NCBI RefSeq assembly: GCF_014203715.1 | Contig: NZ_JACHJP010000001.1 | Span: 1,714,432 to 1,778,431 of the forward strand | From: Streptosporangium saharense | GTDB taxonomy: Bacteria > Actinomycetota > Actinomycetes > Streptosporangiales > Streptosporangiaceae | Reading direction: 5' to 3' | DNA: 64,000 bases | Part shown: piece after piece, positions 23,719-33,408 of the stretch | How positions within the stretch are numbered: the stretch's first letter is position 1 | How the letters are laid out: each line of letters opens with the position of its first letter | Notes under the pieces: generated by a model | Told to the model about the DNA's origin: nothing | Seen by the model: only the letters and a program-made list of their open reading frames with translations | The model's database searches: none | Translations under genes and position numbers: made by a program

Positions 23719-25206
23719 CCTGGGCGGCTCCGGCGAGACGGGGGTGCGCTCCCGTCTGGCGAAGGCGAGCCCGGCGGCCAGGCAGGCGAACGGGACGGCC
23801 GGGACCACGTAGCGGTGGTCGAAGGCCGCGATGAAGGGCGGCAGGACCAGCAGCACGGCCCCCGCCGCCCACGGCAGCAGCACGACGCCGCCGAGCCGCC
23901 GCCAGTTGCGCAGCACCCCGGCCAGCCCGAGCACCGCGATCACCGCGAGGAACGGGCCGCGCAGGAAGACGTTCTCCTGGTAGAGGCGCAGCCAGCCCGC
24001 GTACGGCTCGACGAGACGGGTCTCGCCGGAGGCGCCCTGGTAGGCGACGGTCAGCTCCTCGGCGGTCCTGCCCTGGGAGGCGGCGCCGGTGGGGAAGGAC
24101 CTGACGGTGTCGGGGAAGACGTAGGCGCTCTGCGGCCCCGGGGTCGGGTAGACCCTGCGCTCCCAGTCGAAGATGTGGGCCACATCGGTCAGGCCCGCGT
24201 TGAGGAAGTCGAGCGGCTGCGCCCTGATGGCCTGGGTCGCGAAGGCGCCCGCGAGCCTGTCACGCTCGGCCCAGGTGCCCTTGACCCTGTTCAGCGGGGA
24301 CGAGGCGTCCCAGATGTAGACGGGCGGGGCCTTGCGCTCGGCGACGGGGTCGGTGGGGCACAGCGCGGCCTCCGGACCGGAAGGCTTGATCTTCGCGCAG
24401 TCGGCGAAGGTGACTGTCCGCGCCCACAGGAAGGCGTTTCCCCTGGTCAGGCCGTAGGTGCCGTACTCGGAGGCGAACCAGGCCGCGTAGCCGCCCAGGC
24501 CGACCGCGCAGGCGAGCGTGGCGGCCGCGACCGCCCGCCAGCCGGACCGGCCGATCACCATGCACACCAGCACCACGGCGGCCAGCGGCAGGCCGATCGT
24601 CCTGGTCACCGTCGCCGCCGCGAGCAGGAGCCCGGCCAGCAGCGCCGCCCACGCCGAGGGGCGCCGCCGCCACATCACCAGCGTGACGGCCATGACCACG
24701 AAGAACTCCATCGGCAGGTCCGCCATCACGAGGTGTTCGAGCTGGACCTGGTGGACGTCGAGCAGCACCGGGAGCGTGGCCAGCGTCGCCCCCCACCCCG
24801 GCAGCCGTCCCCGGCGGCGCAGCAGGAGGTAGACGCACAGGGCGACGGCGAGCCCGAACAGGTGCTGGAGCACCACGACCGCCTCGACGCTGGACAGCGG
24901 CCGCATCGCCCACAGCAGCAGGGAGTAACCGGAGGGCCGCGACTCCATCGGCCGGGGGTCGAGCCCGGCGCCGAGATAGACGAAGGAGTCGGCCCAGAAC
25001 CACAGCGCGGGCCGGTAGCCGAGCACGGCCAGCGCGCGCACCCCGGCCCCGGCGAGCAGGGCCAGCGCGAAGAGCCAGTGGGAGGCGAGGAACCGCAGGA
25101 CACGGGAGCCACCGCGACCACGGTGGCCGTGGGGGAGGGGGGCCGCGCGGTGGCGGGCCCGGCCTCCCTGACGGGTCTCCTCCGGCTGCGGAACCTTCGT
25201 CGGCAC
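23407..25206 (-). CDS. Multi-spanning membrane glycosyltransferase (GT-C fold), long tail
   Basis: The 599-residue protein has about ten membrane segments from residue 40 to 490. A loop after TM1 carries the acidic [16 protein letters not shown] (GT-C D-S motif), [27 protein letters not shown] and a long outer loop with [17 protein letters not shown]. It probably moves a sugar from a polyprenyl-phosphate donor to a cell-surface acceptor. GTG 25206 follows GGGAGG at ideal spacing and is preferred over ATG 25245. The last 110 residues are proline/arginine/glutamine-rich and lie opposite the AmaP-like gene; they may be non-conserved read-out to the first stop. Confidence 0.75.
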   Translation of the reverse strand: MPTKVPQPEETRQGGRARHRAAPLPHGHRGRGGSRVLRFLASHWLFALALLAGAGVRALAVLGYRPALWFWADSFVYLGAGLDPRPMESRPSGYSLLLWAMRPLSSVEAVVVLQHLFGLAVALCVYLLLRRRGRLPGWGATLATLPVLLDVHQVQLEHLVMADLPMEFFVVMAVTLVMWRRRPSAWAALLAGLLLAAATVTRTIGLPLAAVVLVCMVIGRSGWRAVAAATLACAVGLGGYAAWFASEYGTYGLTRGNAFLWARTVTFADCAKIKPSGPEAALCPTDPVAERKAPPVYIWDASSPLNRVKGTWAERDRLAGAFATQAIRAQPLDFLNAGLTDVAHIFDWERRVYPTPGPQSAYVFPDTVRSFPTGAASQGRTAEELTVAYQGASGETRLVEPYAGWLRLYQENVFLRGPFLAVIAVLGLAGVLRNWRRLGGVVLLPWAAGAVLLVLPPFIAAFDHRYVVPAVPFACLAAGLAFARRERTPVSPEPPRSTAPDVQPDPGAEVLVPYRPADLRDGVLVQPGDEPADVRGGPAGDRDTQTITLRVPDAHSDEPFDFFNRDPQHGRTGRAAPSDPSPAQGAQQPPDRQQRYYHQ

Positions 25207-25325
25207 GACGACCTCCCGACTCTCGGTGACAGCGGCACCCAGCATAGGGGCGTCACGACGACCGGCCGGGGGAGATGTCGAAGTTAAAGGCTTTTGAGTT
25301 GTTTGTCAGAACCTGGGAAGCGGCG

Positions 25326-26702
25326 TCAGCACTCGATGACGTTCACGGCCAGGCCGCCCCGGCTCGTCTCCTTGTACTTGTCGAGCATGTCGCGCCCGGT
25401 GTCGCGCATGGTCTTGATGGCCTTGTCCAGGGAGACGAAGTGGCGGCCGTCGCCGCGCAGCGCGATCCTGGCCGCGGTGATGGCCTTGATCGAGGCGACC
25501 GCGTTGCGCTCGATGCACGGGATCTGCACCAGGCCGCCGATCGGGTCGCAGGTCAGCCCGAGGTTGTGCTCGATGCCGATCTCGGCGGCGTTCTCCACCT
25601 GCTCCGGGGTGCCGCCGAGCGCCTCGGTCAGCCCGGCCGCCGCCATCGAGCAGGCGGAGCCGACCTCACCCTGGCAGCCGACCTCGGCGCCGGAGATGGA
25701 GGCGTTCTCCTTGAACAGCACGCCGATCGCCCCCGCGGTGAGCAGGAAGCGCACCACCCCGTCGTCGTCGGAGTGCGGGACGAACCGGTCGTAGTAGGTG
25801 AGCACGGCCGGGACGATGCCCGCCGCGCCGTTGGTCGGCGCGGTGACGACCCGCCCGCCCGCGGCGTTCTCCTCGTTCACCGCGAGGGCGAACAGTGAGA
25901 CCCAGTCCATCGCGTGCAGCGGGTCCTTCTCCGCGGCCTCGCTCTGCAGCCTCCTGTGGAGCTGGTGCGCCCTGCGCCTGACCTTCAGGCCGCCGGGCAG
26001 CACGCCCTCCTTGGCGATGCCGCGCGCGACGCACTCGCTCATGACGCGCCACAGGTTCAGCAGCCGGTCACGGATCTCCCGTTCCGACAGGCCGAAGGCC
26101 TTCTCGTTCTCCAGCATCAGCCCGGAGACGGAAAGACCGGTCTCGGTGCAGTGGGCGAGCAGCTCCGCGGCGGTGGTGAAGGGGTACGGCAGGACGGTGT
26201 CGTCCGGTTTGATGCGGTCGGCGCCGGTGGCGTTCTCGTCCACCACGAAGCCGCCGCCGACCGAGTAGTAGACCTTCTCCCGCAGGACGTCGCCGGTCTC
26301 GTCGAAGGCGGTGAAACGCATGCCGTTCGGGTGGTGCGGCAGGGAGATCTTGCGTTCGAAGACGAGGTGCTCGCCGACCACGAACGGGATCTCGCGGGAG
26401 CCGTACAACTGGATCGTTCCCGAGTCGCGCATGGCGGCCAGCCGGTCGTCGACGGTGTCGACGTCGACGAGTTCGGGCTTCTCACCGGTCAGGCCGAGCA
26501 GGACGGCCTTGTCGCTGCCGTGGCCCTTGCCGGTCAGGCCGAGCGAGCCGTATAGGATCACCTCGACCCTGGTGGTCTTGTCGAGCAGGCCGTCGCGGTC
26601 GAGTCCCCTGGCGAACTTGTGGGCGGCGGCCATCGGGCCGCCGGTGTGCGAGCTGGACGGGCCGATACCGATCTTGAAGAGGTCGAAGACACTGATCGCC
26701 AT
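25326..26702 (-). CDS. sdaA: L-serine ammonia-lyase (iron-sulfur, single chain)
   Basis: SdaA deaminates L-serine to pyruvate. The 458-residue protein has the beta domain [17 protein letters not shown] at the N-terminus and the alpha domain with [38 protein letters not shown] and the terminal cysteine, which bind the 4Fe-4S cluster. ATG 26702 has AGGACAG upstream. It lies downstream of gcvT-gcvH on the same strand, so serine made from glycine can be passed to pyruvate. A small hairpin lies in the 85-base gap. Confidence 0.95.
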   Translation of the reverse strand: MAISVFDLFKIGIGPSSSHTGGPMAAAHKFARGLDRDGLLDKTTRVEVILYGSLGLTGKGHGSDKAVLLGLTGEKPELVDVDTVDDRLAAMRDSGTIQLYGSREIPFVVGEHLVFERKISLPHHPNGMRFTAFDETGDVLREKVYYSVGGGFVVDENATGADRIKPDDTVLPYPFTTAAELLAHCTETGLSVSGLMLENEKAFGLSEREIRDRLLNLWRVMSECVARGIAKEGVLPGGLKVRRRAHQLHRRLQSEAAEKDPLHAMDWVSLFALAVNEENAAGGRVVTAPTNGAAGIVPAVLTYYDRFVPHSDDDGVVRFLLTAGAIGVLFKENASISGAEVGCQGEVGSACSMAAAGLTEALGGTPEQVENAAEIGIEHNLGLTCDPIGGLVQIPCIERNAVASIKAITAARIALRGDGRHFVSLDKAIKTMRDTGRDMLDKYKETSRGGLAVNVIEC

Positions 26703-26740
26703 TGATCTGTCCTGCCTTTGCGCCGTCGCCAGGCCGGGAC

Positions 26741-26764
26741 CATGCGCGCCGATGGACGCGCATG
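26741..26764 (-). terminator. Possible attenuating hairpin between gcvH and sdaA
   Basis: CATGCGCG (26741-26748) pairs with CGCGCATG (26757-26764) around an 8-base loop in the gcvH-sdaA gap. It could trim expression of sdaA relative to gcvTH. Confidence 0.4.
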
Positions 26765-26787
26765 ATCACGACGCAAGCTGAGATATT

Positions 26788-27177
26788 TCAGGATTCGCCC
26801 GAAGTGAGCGCCGCGTACTCCTCGGGGGACAGCAGGTCCTCCGGGTCGCCCTCAAGACGGACACGGAACAGCCACCCCTCGCCGTAGGAGTCACTGTTGA
26901 CCAGCGAGGGGTCGTCGACGACGACCTCGTTGATCTCGGTGACCTCACCGCTCACCGGCGCGAAGATGTCGCTGACCGACTTGGTCGACTCGACCTCGCC
27001 GACCGCGTCACCCGCGGTGACCGAGGAACCGACCTCGGGCAGCTGGACGAAGACCACGTCACCGAGGGCGTTGGCGGCGTAGGCGGTGATGCCAACGGTC
27101 AGGGTCAGGCCGTCGTCGATGCCCGAGATCCACTCGTGCTCCTTGGTGTAGTGCAGGTCCTCGGGAATGTCACTCAC
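26788..27177 (-). CDS. gcvH: Glycine cleavage system H protein
   Basis: The H protein carries the lipoyl arm of the glycine cleavage complex. The 129-residue product has [32 protein letters not shown] and the lipoyl-lysine motif [23 protein letters not shown] 27177 overlaps the gcvT stop (GTGA) and has GGAGG upstream within the gcvT 3' end. Part of the riboswitch-led operon. Confidence 0.97.
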   Translation of the reverse strand: MSDIPEDLHYTKEHEWISGIDDGLTLTVGITAYAANALGDVVFVQLPEVGSSVTAGDAVGEVESTKSVSDIFAPVSGEVTEINEVVVDDPSLVNSDSYGEGWLFRVRLEGDPEDLLSPEEYAALTSGES

Positions 27178-28262
27178 TTTTTCCTCCTGTAGAAAGGCAG
27201 CTCAACGACCTCGACCGGTTCGTGACTGCCCCGGATGTCCACGGCCAGTCCAGCGGACACTCCGTTGTCCACGTAGGCCATGGCGATCGGCCTGCCCAGG
27301 GTCTGGGAAGGCGCTCCGCTGGTCACCTCTCCGACGACGGCGCCGTCGGTGGAGACCACGGGATACCCGTGGCGGGGCACCCTGCGGCCGGTCGCGATCA
27401 GTCCCACCAGACGACGGGCCGGAGGGACGTCCTTGAGTGGCTCAAGGGCGGCCCTGCCGACGAAGTCGCCTGGTTTGTCAAACCTCACCACACGGCCGAG
27501 CCCCGCGTCGAACGGGGTGAGATCAGCGGACAGTTCGTTGCCGTACAGCGGCATCCCGGCCTCAAGGCGCAGGGTGTCGCGCGCCGAAAGCCCGGCGGGA
27601 AGCAGCCCGTACGGCTCGCCCGCCTTGGTGAGCGCGGCCCACAGCGGCTCGGCGTCCCCGGCCGCGACGAACAGCTCGAAGCCGTCCTCGCCGGTGTAGC
27701 CGGTGCGGGCCAGGAGCGCGGGACGTCCGGCGACGGTCGCGGGCAGCCCGGCGTAGTACTTCAGGCCGTCGAGGTCGGCGTCGGTGAGCTCGCCCAGGAT
27801 CTCGCGGGAGCGCGGCCCCTGCACCGCGACCAGCGCGTACTGCTCGGAGCGGTCCTCGACGGCGGCCTCGAAGGTTCCGGCGCGCTCGGTCAGCTCGGCG
27901 GCGACCCGGGGGTAGTTGGAGGCGTTGGCGACGACCATGAACTCCTCGTCGGCCAGGCGGTAGACGATCAGGTCGTCCAGCACGCCGCCGCGGGAGTCGA
28001 CGATCATCGTGTAGCGGGCGCGTCCCGGCTCCAGGGCGGAGATGTGGCCGACGAGCGCGTAGTCGAGGGCCTCGCCCGCCTGGGAGCCCGTCACGAAGAT
28101 CTCCCCCATGTGGGAGAGGTCGAACAGGCCCGCCGCCTGACGGACCGCGTTGTGCTCGGCGGACTCGCTTCCGTAGCGCAGCGGCATCAGCCAGCCCGCG
28201 AAGTCGGTCAGCGTCGCGCCGAGGGCCTCGTGAACACCGCGTAGCGGCGTGGGTCGGGACAT
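27174..28262 (-). CDS. gcvT: Glycine cleavage system aminomethyltransferase (T protein)
   Basis: GcvT transfers the methylene group of glycine to tetrahydrofolate. The 362-residue protein has [35 protein letters not shown], the folate-site aspartate region [19 protein letters not shown], and [12 protein letters not shown] with [21 protein letters not shown] 28262 has GAGGTG upstream. First gene of the gcvT-gcvH-sdaA unit, transcribed behind a tandem glycine riboswitch. glyA and gcvP are not in the window. Confidence 0.97.
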   Translation of the reverse strand: MSRPTPLRGVHEALGATLTDFAGWLMPLRYGSESAEHNAVRQAAGLFDLSHMGEIFVTGSQAGEALDYALVGHISALEPGRARYTMIVDSRGGVLDDLIVYRLADEEFMVVANASNYPRVAAELTERAGTFEAAVEDRSEQYALVAVQGPRSREILGELTDADLDGLKYYAGLPATVAGRPALLARTGYTGEDGFELFVAAGDAEPLWAALTKAGEPYGLLPAGLSARDTLRLEAGMPLYGNELSADLTPFDAGLGRVVRFDKPGDFVGRAALEPLKDVPPARRLVGLIATGRRVPRHGYPVVSTDGAVVGEVTSGAPSQTLGRPIAMAYVDNGVSAGLAVDIRGSHEPVEVVELPFYRRKK

Positions 28263-28284
28263 GTTCGCACCTCAGACAGGGGTC

Positions 28285-28487
28285 GGATGAGAAGCATCCT
28301 CCCCCTCTGTCATGGATGCCTGAGAGCTTCGCCCGGTTTTTGCCGGACTTTCACCTTCGGCGAGGCCGTACGGCCTGCTTTCCAGAGGCACCTACCCACG
28401 CGGTCCTTTGCCTTGAGAGGTTCGCGGGGAGGGCTTGCTCCTTCAGGGGTCCTGGCCTGGATGTCAGGACGCTCTCCCGCGCGGGTT
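28285..28487 (-). promoter_or_regulatory. Tandem glycine riboswitch with expression hairpin
   Basis: On the minus strand two aptamers follow each other. The first has CGGGAGAG, CTGAAGGAGCAAGC and CTCTCAAGGCAAAGGACCG; the second has CTCTGGAAAGC, GCCGAAGGTGAAAG and CTCTCAGGCA...GACAGAGGGGG, the classic glycine-riboswitch consensus. A GGATG-N5-CATCC hairpin (28285-28299) follows and is probably the expression platform just before the gcvT start. Glycine binding should turn on gcvTH. TAGGCT (28509-28504) is a candidate -10 box. This region fills most of the 340 bases between gcvT and the next gene. Confidence 0.92.
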
Positions 28488-28602
28488 CATCGGTGTCCCG
28501 GTCAGCCTAACCGTAGGTGAGGGCCGAGCGAAATCCCCGGGCGGCGACAGGCTGTCCGGTTAGGCGCGATCATGGGGGCCTCTCGCATAATCTGTCAGTG
28601 CA

Positions 28603-29382
28603 GTGGGGGATTTGTTCCAGCATCGAATCATGGAAACAGGACGGCTACCGCTCTTCTGTTTCTTCGTCGCGCTGATCGTCGCCTTCGTCTTCACGCGCAT
28701 CAACGTCCGGCTCATCCGCGCCAAGATCGGGTGGTTCGGCAACGTCAGCGTCGGGGACATGCACATCCACCACGTGGTGTTCGGCGTGGTGCTGACCATG
28801 CTTGGCGGGGTCTCCGGCCTGCTCGTCTCCGGCGTCTCCCAGGCGTGGTACGCCCTGACCGCGGCGATCTTCGGGATCGGCGCCGCCCTCATCCTGGACG
28901 AGTTCGCGCTGATCCTGCACCTGCACGACGTCTACTGGGAGGAAGAAGGCCGCACGTCGGTCGACGCGGTGTTCATCGCGATCGCCGTCACGGGCCTGCT
29001 CCTGCTCGGGCTGCGCCCGCTGGGCTGGGAACGGCCGGACGGCACGTGGCAGGGGGTGTGGCTGGCGGTCGGCTATCTCGGGCTCAACCTCCTGCTCGCC
29101 GTGGTCACCCTGCTCAAGGGGAAGATCTGGACGGGCATGGTCGGCCTGTTCGTCCCGCTGCTGCTGATCGTCGGGGCCCTGCGGCTGGCCAGGCCGGGCT
29201 CTCCGTGGGCGCACTGGTTCTTCGCCCCCGGCTCCCGCAACCCCAGGCCGGGCAAGATGGCCAGGGCGCAACGCCGTGAGGAGCGCTGGCGCCGCCCGGT
29301 CATCAAGGTCAAGATCGCCTTCCAGGAGTTCGTCTCCGGCCGTCACGACCTGCCCTCCTCCCGCCTGCGCCCCCGCCGCTAG
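28603..29382 (+). CDS. Conserved integral membrane protein with a DMHIHH motif
   Basis: A 259-residue protein with about six membrane segments between residues 15 and 200 and a basic cytoplasmic tail (RAQRREERWRRP). After the first span it has NVSVGDMHIHHVVFGV, and a second histidine pair in EFALILHLHDVYWEEEGR between later spans, so a metal or heme site is conceivable. I do not recognise a named family. CATAAT at 28585-28590 is a good -10 box; GTG 28603 would then be near-leaderless, while ATG 28630 is the alternative start. Confidence 0.65.
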   Translation: MGDLFQHRIMETGRLPLFCFFVALIVAFVFTRINVRLIRAKIGWFGNVSVGDMHIHHVVFGVVLTMLGGVSGLLVSGVSQAWYALTAAIFGIGAALILDEFALILHLHDVYWEEEGRTSVDAVFIAIAVTGLLLLGLRPLGWERPDGTWQGVWLAVGYLGLNLLLAVVTLLKGKIWTGMVGLFVPLLLIVGALRLARPGSPWAHWFFAPGSRNPRPGKMARAQRREERWRRPVIKVKIAFQEFVSGRHDLPSSRLRPRR

Positions 29383-29424
29383 CCCTGTCCGGAACCCGTC
29401 ACGCGCCGTCGTGCGCCCTGTGAA

Positions 29425-29439
29425 CCTAATAGTATTAGG
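29425..29439. promoter_or_regulatory. Palindromic operator before the TetR gene
   Basis: CCTAATA-G-TATTAGG is a perfect 15-bp palindrome. TATAGT at 29460-29465 serves as the -10 box, so the palindrome covers the -35 region. Size and place fit a TetR autoregulation site. Confidence 0.65.
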
Positions 29440-29493
29440 CAGAAGCTGGTAGGGTTAGCTATAGTCTAGGGGTCCTAGGAAATGGGGGTGCGT

Positions 29494-30093
29494 ATGGCAC
29501 GGGCCGGGTTGACGGTCGAGCGGGTGACGCTCGCCGGTGCCGAGCTGGCCGACGAGGTCGGCTTCGAACGGCTGACCATGTCGGCGCTCGCGCGGCGGCT
29601 CGGAGTCAAGGACGCCAGCCTCTACGCGCACGTTCGCGGCCTTGAGGACCTGCGCGGGCGGATCGCCCTGCTGGCGGCCGACGAGAAGACCGTCCGCATC
29701 GCGGAGGCGACCGCCGGGCTGGCGGGCCGGGACGCGCTGGTCGCCTACGCGGGCGCCTACCGGGACTACGCCCGCGAGCACCCGGGCCGCTACACGGCCA
29801 CGCAGATCCCGACGGAGATCGACCCCGAGCTGCTGGCCGTGGCGCGGGGGCCCAAGCGCGCGGTCGAGCTGACCTACAGCATGCTGCGCGCCTACGCCCT
29901 GCGGGAGCCCGACCTGACCGACGCGGTACGGCTGATGCGCAGCATGCTGCACGGCTTCATCAGCCTTGAGGCGGCGGGCGGGTTCGCGCACACGCGTCCG
30001 GTCGAGGAGTCGTGGTCGCGCTGCCTCGACGCCCTGCACACCCTCCTTGAGCACTGGCCGGACGACCCGGACAAGGAAGGAAACACGACATGA
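29494..30093 (+). CDS. TetR-family transcriptional regulator
   Basis: The 199-residue regulator has the N-terminal helix-turn-helix (ELADEVGFERLTMSALARRL, GVKDASLYAHV) and a C-terminal TetR_C-type ligand domain. ATG 29494 has GGGGG five bases upstream and is preferred over an ATG four codons earlier. It overlaps the hydrolase gene by four bases (ATGA), so repressor and target are co-expressed and probably self-repressed through the upstream palindrome. Confidence 0.88.
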   Translation: MARAGLTVERVTLAGAELADEVGFERLTMSALARRLGVKDASLYAHVRGLEDLRGRIALLAADEKTVRIAEATAGLAGRDALVAYAGAYRDYAREHPGRYTATQIPTEIDPELLAVARGPKRAVELTYSMLRAYALREPDLTDAVRLMRSMLHGFISLEAAGGFAHTRPVEESWSRCLDALHTLLEHWPDDPDKEGNTT

Positions 30094-30929
30094 CCGGCAC
30101 GACCATCGGACGCCTGCGCGTCGAGGGCGCGGAACTGCACTACGAGGTGCGCGGGCGGGGGCCGCTCCTGCTGCTCGTCCCCGGAGGCACGGGCGGCGCC
30201 GACTCCTTCGAGGAGATCGTCGATGACCTCGCCGAAGACCGCACGGTCGTCACCTACGACCCGCGCGGCCTGGCCCGCAGCCCGCTGGACGACCCCGAGG
30301 GACCCCAGCGGGTCGAACGGCACGCCGCCGACGCCCTCCAGCTGCTCGACCTGGTGTCCCCGGGGGCGTCCGCCGACGTGGTCGGCTGCAGCTCGGGGGC
30401 GATCGTCGCGCTGCACCTGCTCACCTCGGAGCCCGGACGGATCGGCCGCGTCGTGGCGCACGAGCCACCGGTGGTCGAGGTGCTGCCGGACGCCGCCGCG
30501 CACCGCGCGATGCTCGCCCAGGTCAGGGACGCCTACGACAGGGAGGGGCCGATGGCCGCGGCGACCGTGCTCGCGGCCGGTCTCAGACGGCCAGGCGACT
30601 CCCCGGACGTACGGCCCGCCGCCGAGCTGTCGCCCAGGGCCGCGGCGCGGGTCCAACGCTCGATGGCCGACGCGCCCTACTTCGTCGGGAAGATCATCCC
30701 GGGCTTCATGGCCTACGTCCCGGACGTGGACCGGCTGCGCGCCCTGTCCGACCGGCTCGTGCTCGCGGGCGGGACCGACTCCTACGGCGAACTGCCCTAC
30801 CGGCCCGCGGCCTTCCTGGCCGAGCTGTTCGGCACGGAGCTGGTCCACTTCCCCGGTGGGCACACGGGCCTCAGCACCCATCCCGCGGAGTTCGGCAAGC
30901 TGCTGCGCGAGGTGCTGGACGCCCGGTGA
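30090..30929 (+). CDS. Alpha/beta hydrolase
   Basis: A 279-residue alpha/beta hydrolase with the oxyanion strand LLLLVPGGTGGADSF, the D-P-R-G-L-A-R-S turn, the nucleophile elbow VVGCSSGAIVAL (serine near residue 105) and a late histidine in FPGGHTGLS. The substrate is unknown; coupling to a TetR gene suggests inducible detoxification or hydrolysis of the TetR ligand. Confidence 0.88.
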   Translation: MTGTTIGRLRVEGAELHYEVRGRGPLLLLVPGGTGGADSFEEIVDDLAEDRTVVTYDPRGLARSPLDDPEGPQRVERHAADALQLLDLVSPGASADVVGCSSGAIVALHLLTSEPGRIGRVVAHEPPVVEVLPDAAAHRAMLAQVRDAYDREGPMAAATVLAAGLRRPGDSPDVRPAAELSPRAAARVQRSMADAPYFVGKIIPGFMAYVPDVDRLRALSDRLVLAGGTDSYGELPYRPAAFLAELFGTELVHFPGGHTGLSTHPAEFGKLLREVLDAR

Positions 30930-30981
30930 CAGCCCGGTTGAGGAGGGTGGGTTTGTCGGGGCCGTACGGCAGGATGTCGCC

Positions 30982-31719
30982 ATGGATCACACTCGCTACC
31001 TCGACCTGATCCGCGCCGACGGCGATCGCCTGCTCGCGGCCGCGATTCAGGGGCTGGACGCCCGGGTGCCCTCGTGCCCCGGCTGGACCGGCCGTGACCT
31101 GCTCCACCACGTCGGAGGGGTCTACGACCACAAGGTCCTGTGCATGCGGCTCGGGCGCGAACCGGGCGAGGACGAGCAGGCGCCGCCGCCCGGCGACGCC
31201 ACGATCACGGACTGGTTCCTCTCCCACCGTGCGGCGCTGCTCGACCAGCTCGTCCTGCGCGGTCCCGGGGCTCCCTCCCACACGTGGTTCCCCCCGGACC
31301 AGACGGTCGGCTTCTGGTACCGCAGGATGGCCCAGGAGACGGCCGTCCACCGGGTCGACGCCGAGTTGATCCACGGCGGGCCGACCCCGGTCGATCCGGA
31401 CCTCGCGGCAGACGGCGTGGACGAGCTGCTCGGTTTCATCACCCACGACTTCGGCGGCAGGCCGGAGCGGGAGCAGGGCGTCGGCCGTACGGTCGGCCTG
31501 GGCTGCGGCGGGCGGCAGTGGGCGGTGACGCTGCGCGCGGACGGCGTGGCGTGGGCGCCGGAGGGGACGACGCCGGACGCGCGGATCGACGGCGAGCCCG
31601 ATGACCTCCTGCTCCACCTGTGGAACAGGAGGAAGGCCGACGGAAACTCCCTCAGGAGCTCGGGCGACGTGAACGCGCTCGCCGGGCTGTGGGCGCGCCT
31701 GCAGGAGGAGACGCAGTAG
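30982..31719 (+). CDS. Maleylpyruvate-isomerase-family (MDMPI) protein
   Basis: The 245-residue protein begins YLDLIRADGDRLLAAA, then VPSCPGWTGRDLLHHVGGVYDH with the conserved W and metal-binding HH, RMAQETAVHRVDAEL with the third histidine, and an SCP2/MDMPI C-terminal domain ending LAGLWARLQEE. Members are mycothiol-linked transferases or of unknown function. ATG 30982 has AGGA seven bases upstream. It converges on the nickel exporter gene, with 3 bases between stops. Confidence 0.82.
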   Translation: MDHTRYLDLIRADGDRLLAAAIQGLDARVPSCPGWTGRDLLHHVGGVYDHKVLCMRLGREPGEDEQAPPPGDATITDWFLSHRAALLDQLVLRGPGAPSHTWFPPDQTVGFWYRRMAQETAVHRVDAELIHGGPTPVDPDLAADGVDELLGFITHDFGGRPEREQGVGRTVGLGCGGRQWAVTLRADGVAWAPEGTTPDARIDGEPDDLLLHLWNRRKADGNSLRSSGDVNALAGLWARLQEETQ

Positions 31720-31722
31720 CGC

Positions 31723-33408
31723 TCACGCGGCCCCGATGAGGCTCCGCACGGTCAGGCCGAGGCCGAGCAGCATGACGACCACGGCGGTGCCGACCGGCAG
31801 GAGCGAGGACAGGCGGGCCGCCACCCCGTTTCCCCCGGCCGCCAGACGGCCGAGCCGCCCGGCGATCCTGACCAGCAGCAACCCGGTGAGGGTCAGCGTG
31901 CCCGCCATGCCGACGCCGTACGCCAGGATCAGCGCGATTCCGAACCACGTGCGGCCCAGGCCGATCGCGCCCAGCAGGACGACGAGCGCGGAGGGGCTGG
32001 GCACCAGCCCTCCCGCGACCCCGAGCCCGACCAGCCCGCGCCGCGAGCGGGGCGCGGGGGCGGCGGGGGCCTCCTGGATCCGCCGTTCGAGTACGGCTAC
32101 CCGCGAACCCTCTCTCACGGGGGCCGGGGCGTATTCGTGGGCGGGGATTTCAGGAACGGCGCCGAAGTGGCCGTGCCCGTGCCCGTGGGCCGGGTGCTCG
32201 CCGGTGCGGTGGGTGTGCCAGGCGGAGCGCAGCAGCCCGGCGCCGACCACGGTGATCAGCAGGCCGCTGGCCAGGCCGAGCCAGGCGAGCACGGCCTCGC
32301 CGGTGAAGGCGGACAGGACGGTCAGTAGCAGGCCGACCACCAGGACGCCGACGGTGTGGGTCACGGTGACGGTCGCGCCGACGACCAGCGCGTCGCGCGG
32401 ACGCCCCTGCCTGCCCGCGAGGTAGGCCGCCATGATGGTCTTGCCGTGTCCCGGGATGAGGGCGTGTCCCGCGCCGAGCGCGACGGCCATGAGCACCGCG
32501 AGCAGCCCGAGCGGCGCGGTCGGCGAGTCGGTGCCGACCAGGTCGGTGAACGTGTGGTCGAGCCAGACCGTCACCCCGCCGAGCGGCCCACCGGACAGGC
32601 CGGACAGTTCGGACAGGCCGGACAGCGGGGGCGGTACGGCCGCCGAGGGGCCGGTCTCCGGGGTGACGTTCAACCGCGCCGTCCGCTGGTCGAGCGGGGC
32701 GGCGAGCAGATCATCCGGGTAGGTCCGCAGTTGCTCGCTGACGCTCGTGCCGGGGACGGAGGACCGGATCAGGCGCACACCCCCCGAGGCGACCGCGGTG
32801 ATCTCCCGCCAGCCGGTCCGGTCCGGCAGGAAGTCGTCGCTGAAGCCGACCGTCCCCCGCGCGTGGACGTCGGCGGCCAGGCCGCAGGTCAGGCGGCTGG
32901 TCCGCAGGCCGCTCTGGCCGGGGGCGTACCGCAGGCCCGTCCCCGTGACGCGCCAGGCGACGGGGGAGCCGTTCACGGTCAGCCGCTGGGCCCCGGCGAG
33001 CGCGGCGCAGCGGGCGGCGCCGTACGCGGCGAGTTCGGCGTCGGACACCTCGCCCGAGCCGTCGGCGTCCATCTCGGGGAGGGCCTGGAGGGTGGGCAGT
33101 TCGGCGCTGTCGAGGACCGCCGTGTTCTCGATCCGGTCCGGGGTGATCCGCAGGCCGTCGTAGTGGTTGACGGTGAAGTCCCCCAGCGGATGCGCGGCCA
33201 GAACGGTGGCATGGGCGGGGGCCAGGGCGACGGCGGGCAGGGCGAAGGCCGGGAACATCGCGACCGTCAGGCAGGAAAGGGCGAAAAAGGACCTGCCGTG
33301 ACGCGAGGCCCCCGGCTCCGGCCTGTCCACGTGCGGCTGTGCCTCCGCCCCCTCCGGACACGGTGTCCCGGCGTTCCCGGTAGGTGGTGGGACCTCTGCT
33401 GATGTCAT
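31723..33408 (-). CDS. RcnA/UreH-type nickel-cobalt exporter with an N-terminal extracytoplasmic domain
   Basis: A 561-residue protein. A hydrophobic signal-anchor (about 40-65) is followed by an outer domain of some 220 residues with an EF-hand-like loop (D-A-D-G-S-G-E-V-S-D-A-E-L, near residue 115), then a six- to seven-span NicO/RcnA membrane domain with GAGHALIPGHGKTIMAAYL, TVTVTHTVGV and a His-rich cytoplasmic loop HTHRTGEHPAHGHGHGH. The H-x-x-x-x-G-H and His loop fit nickel/cobalt efflux. A fused outer domain is typical of actinobacterial versions. ATG 33408 has GGGAGG upstream. Confidence 0.8.
   Translation of the reverse strand: MTSAEVPPPTGNAGTPCPEGAEAQPHVDRPEPGASRHGRSFFALSCLTVAMFPAFALPAVALAPAHATVLAAHPLGDFTVNHYDGLRITPDRIENTAVLDSAELPTLQALPEMDADGSGEVSDAELAAYGAARCAALAGAQRLTVNGSPVAWRVTGTGLRYAPGQSGLRTSRLTCGLAADVHARGTVGFSDDFLPDRTGWREITAVASGGVRLIRSSVPGTSVSEQLRTYPDDLLAAPLDQRTARLNVTPETGPSAAVPPPLSGLSELSGLSGGPLGGVTVWLDHTFTDLVGTDSPTAPLGLLAVLMAVALGAGHALIPGHGKTIMAAYLAGRQGRPRDALVVGATVTVTHTVGVLVVGLLLTVLSAFTGEAVLAWLGLASGLLITVVGAGLLRSAWHTHRTGEHPAHGHGHGHFGAVPEIPAHEYAPAPVREGSRVAVLERRIQEAPAAPAPRSRRGLVGLGVAGGLVPSPSALVVLLGAIGLGRTWFGIALILAYGVGMAGTLTLTGLLLVRIAGRLGRLAAGGNGVAARLSSLLPVGTAVVVMLLGLGLTVRSLIGAA

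Noticed and set aside
28287-28520. Small frames within the gcvT leader
   Set aside because: They lie opposite a well-defined glycine riboswitch.
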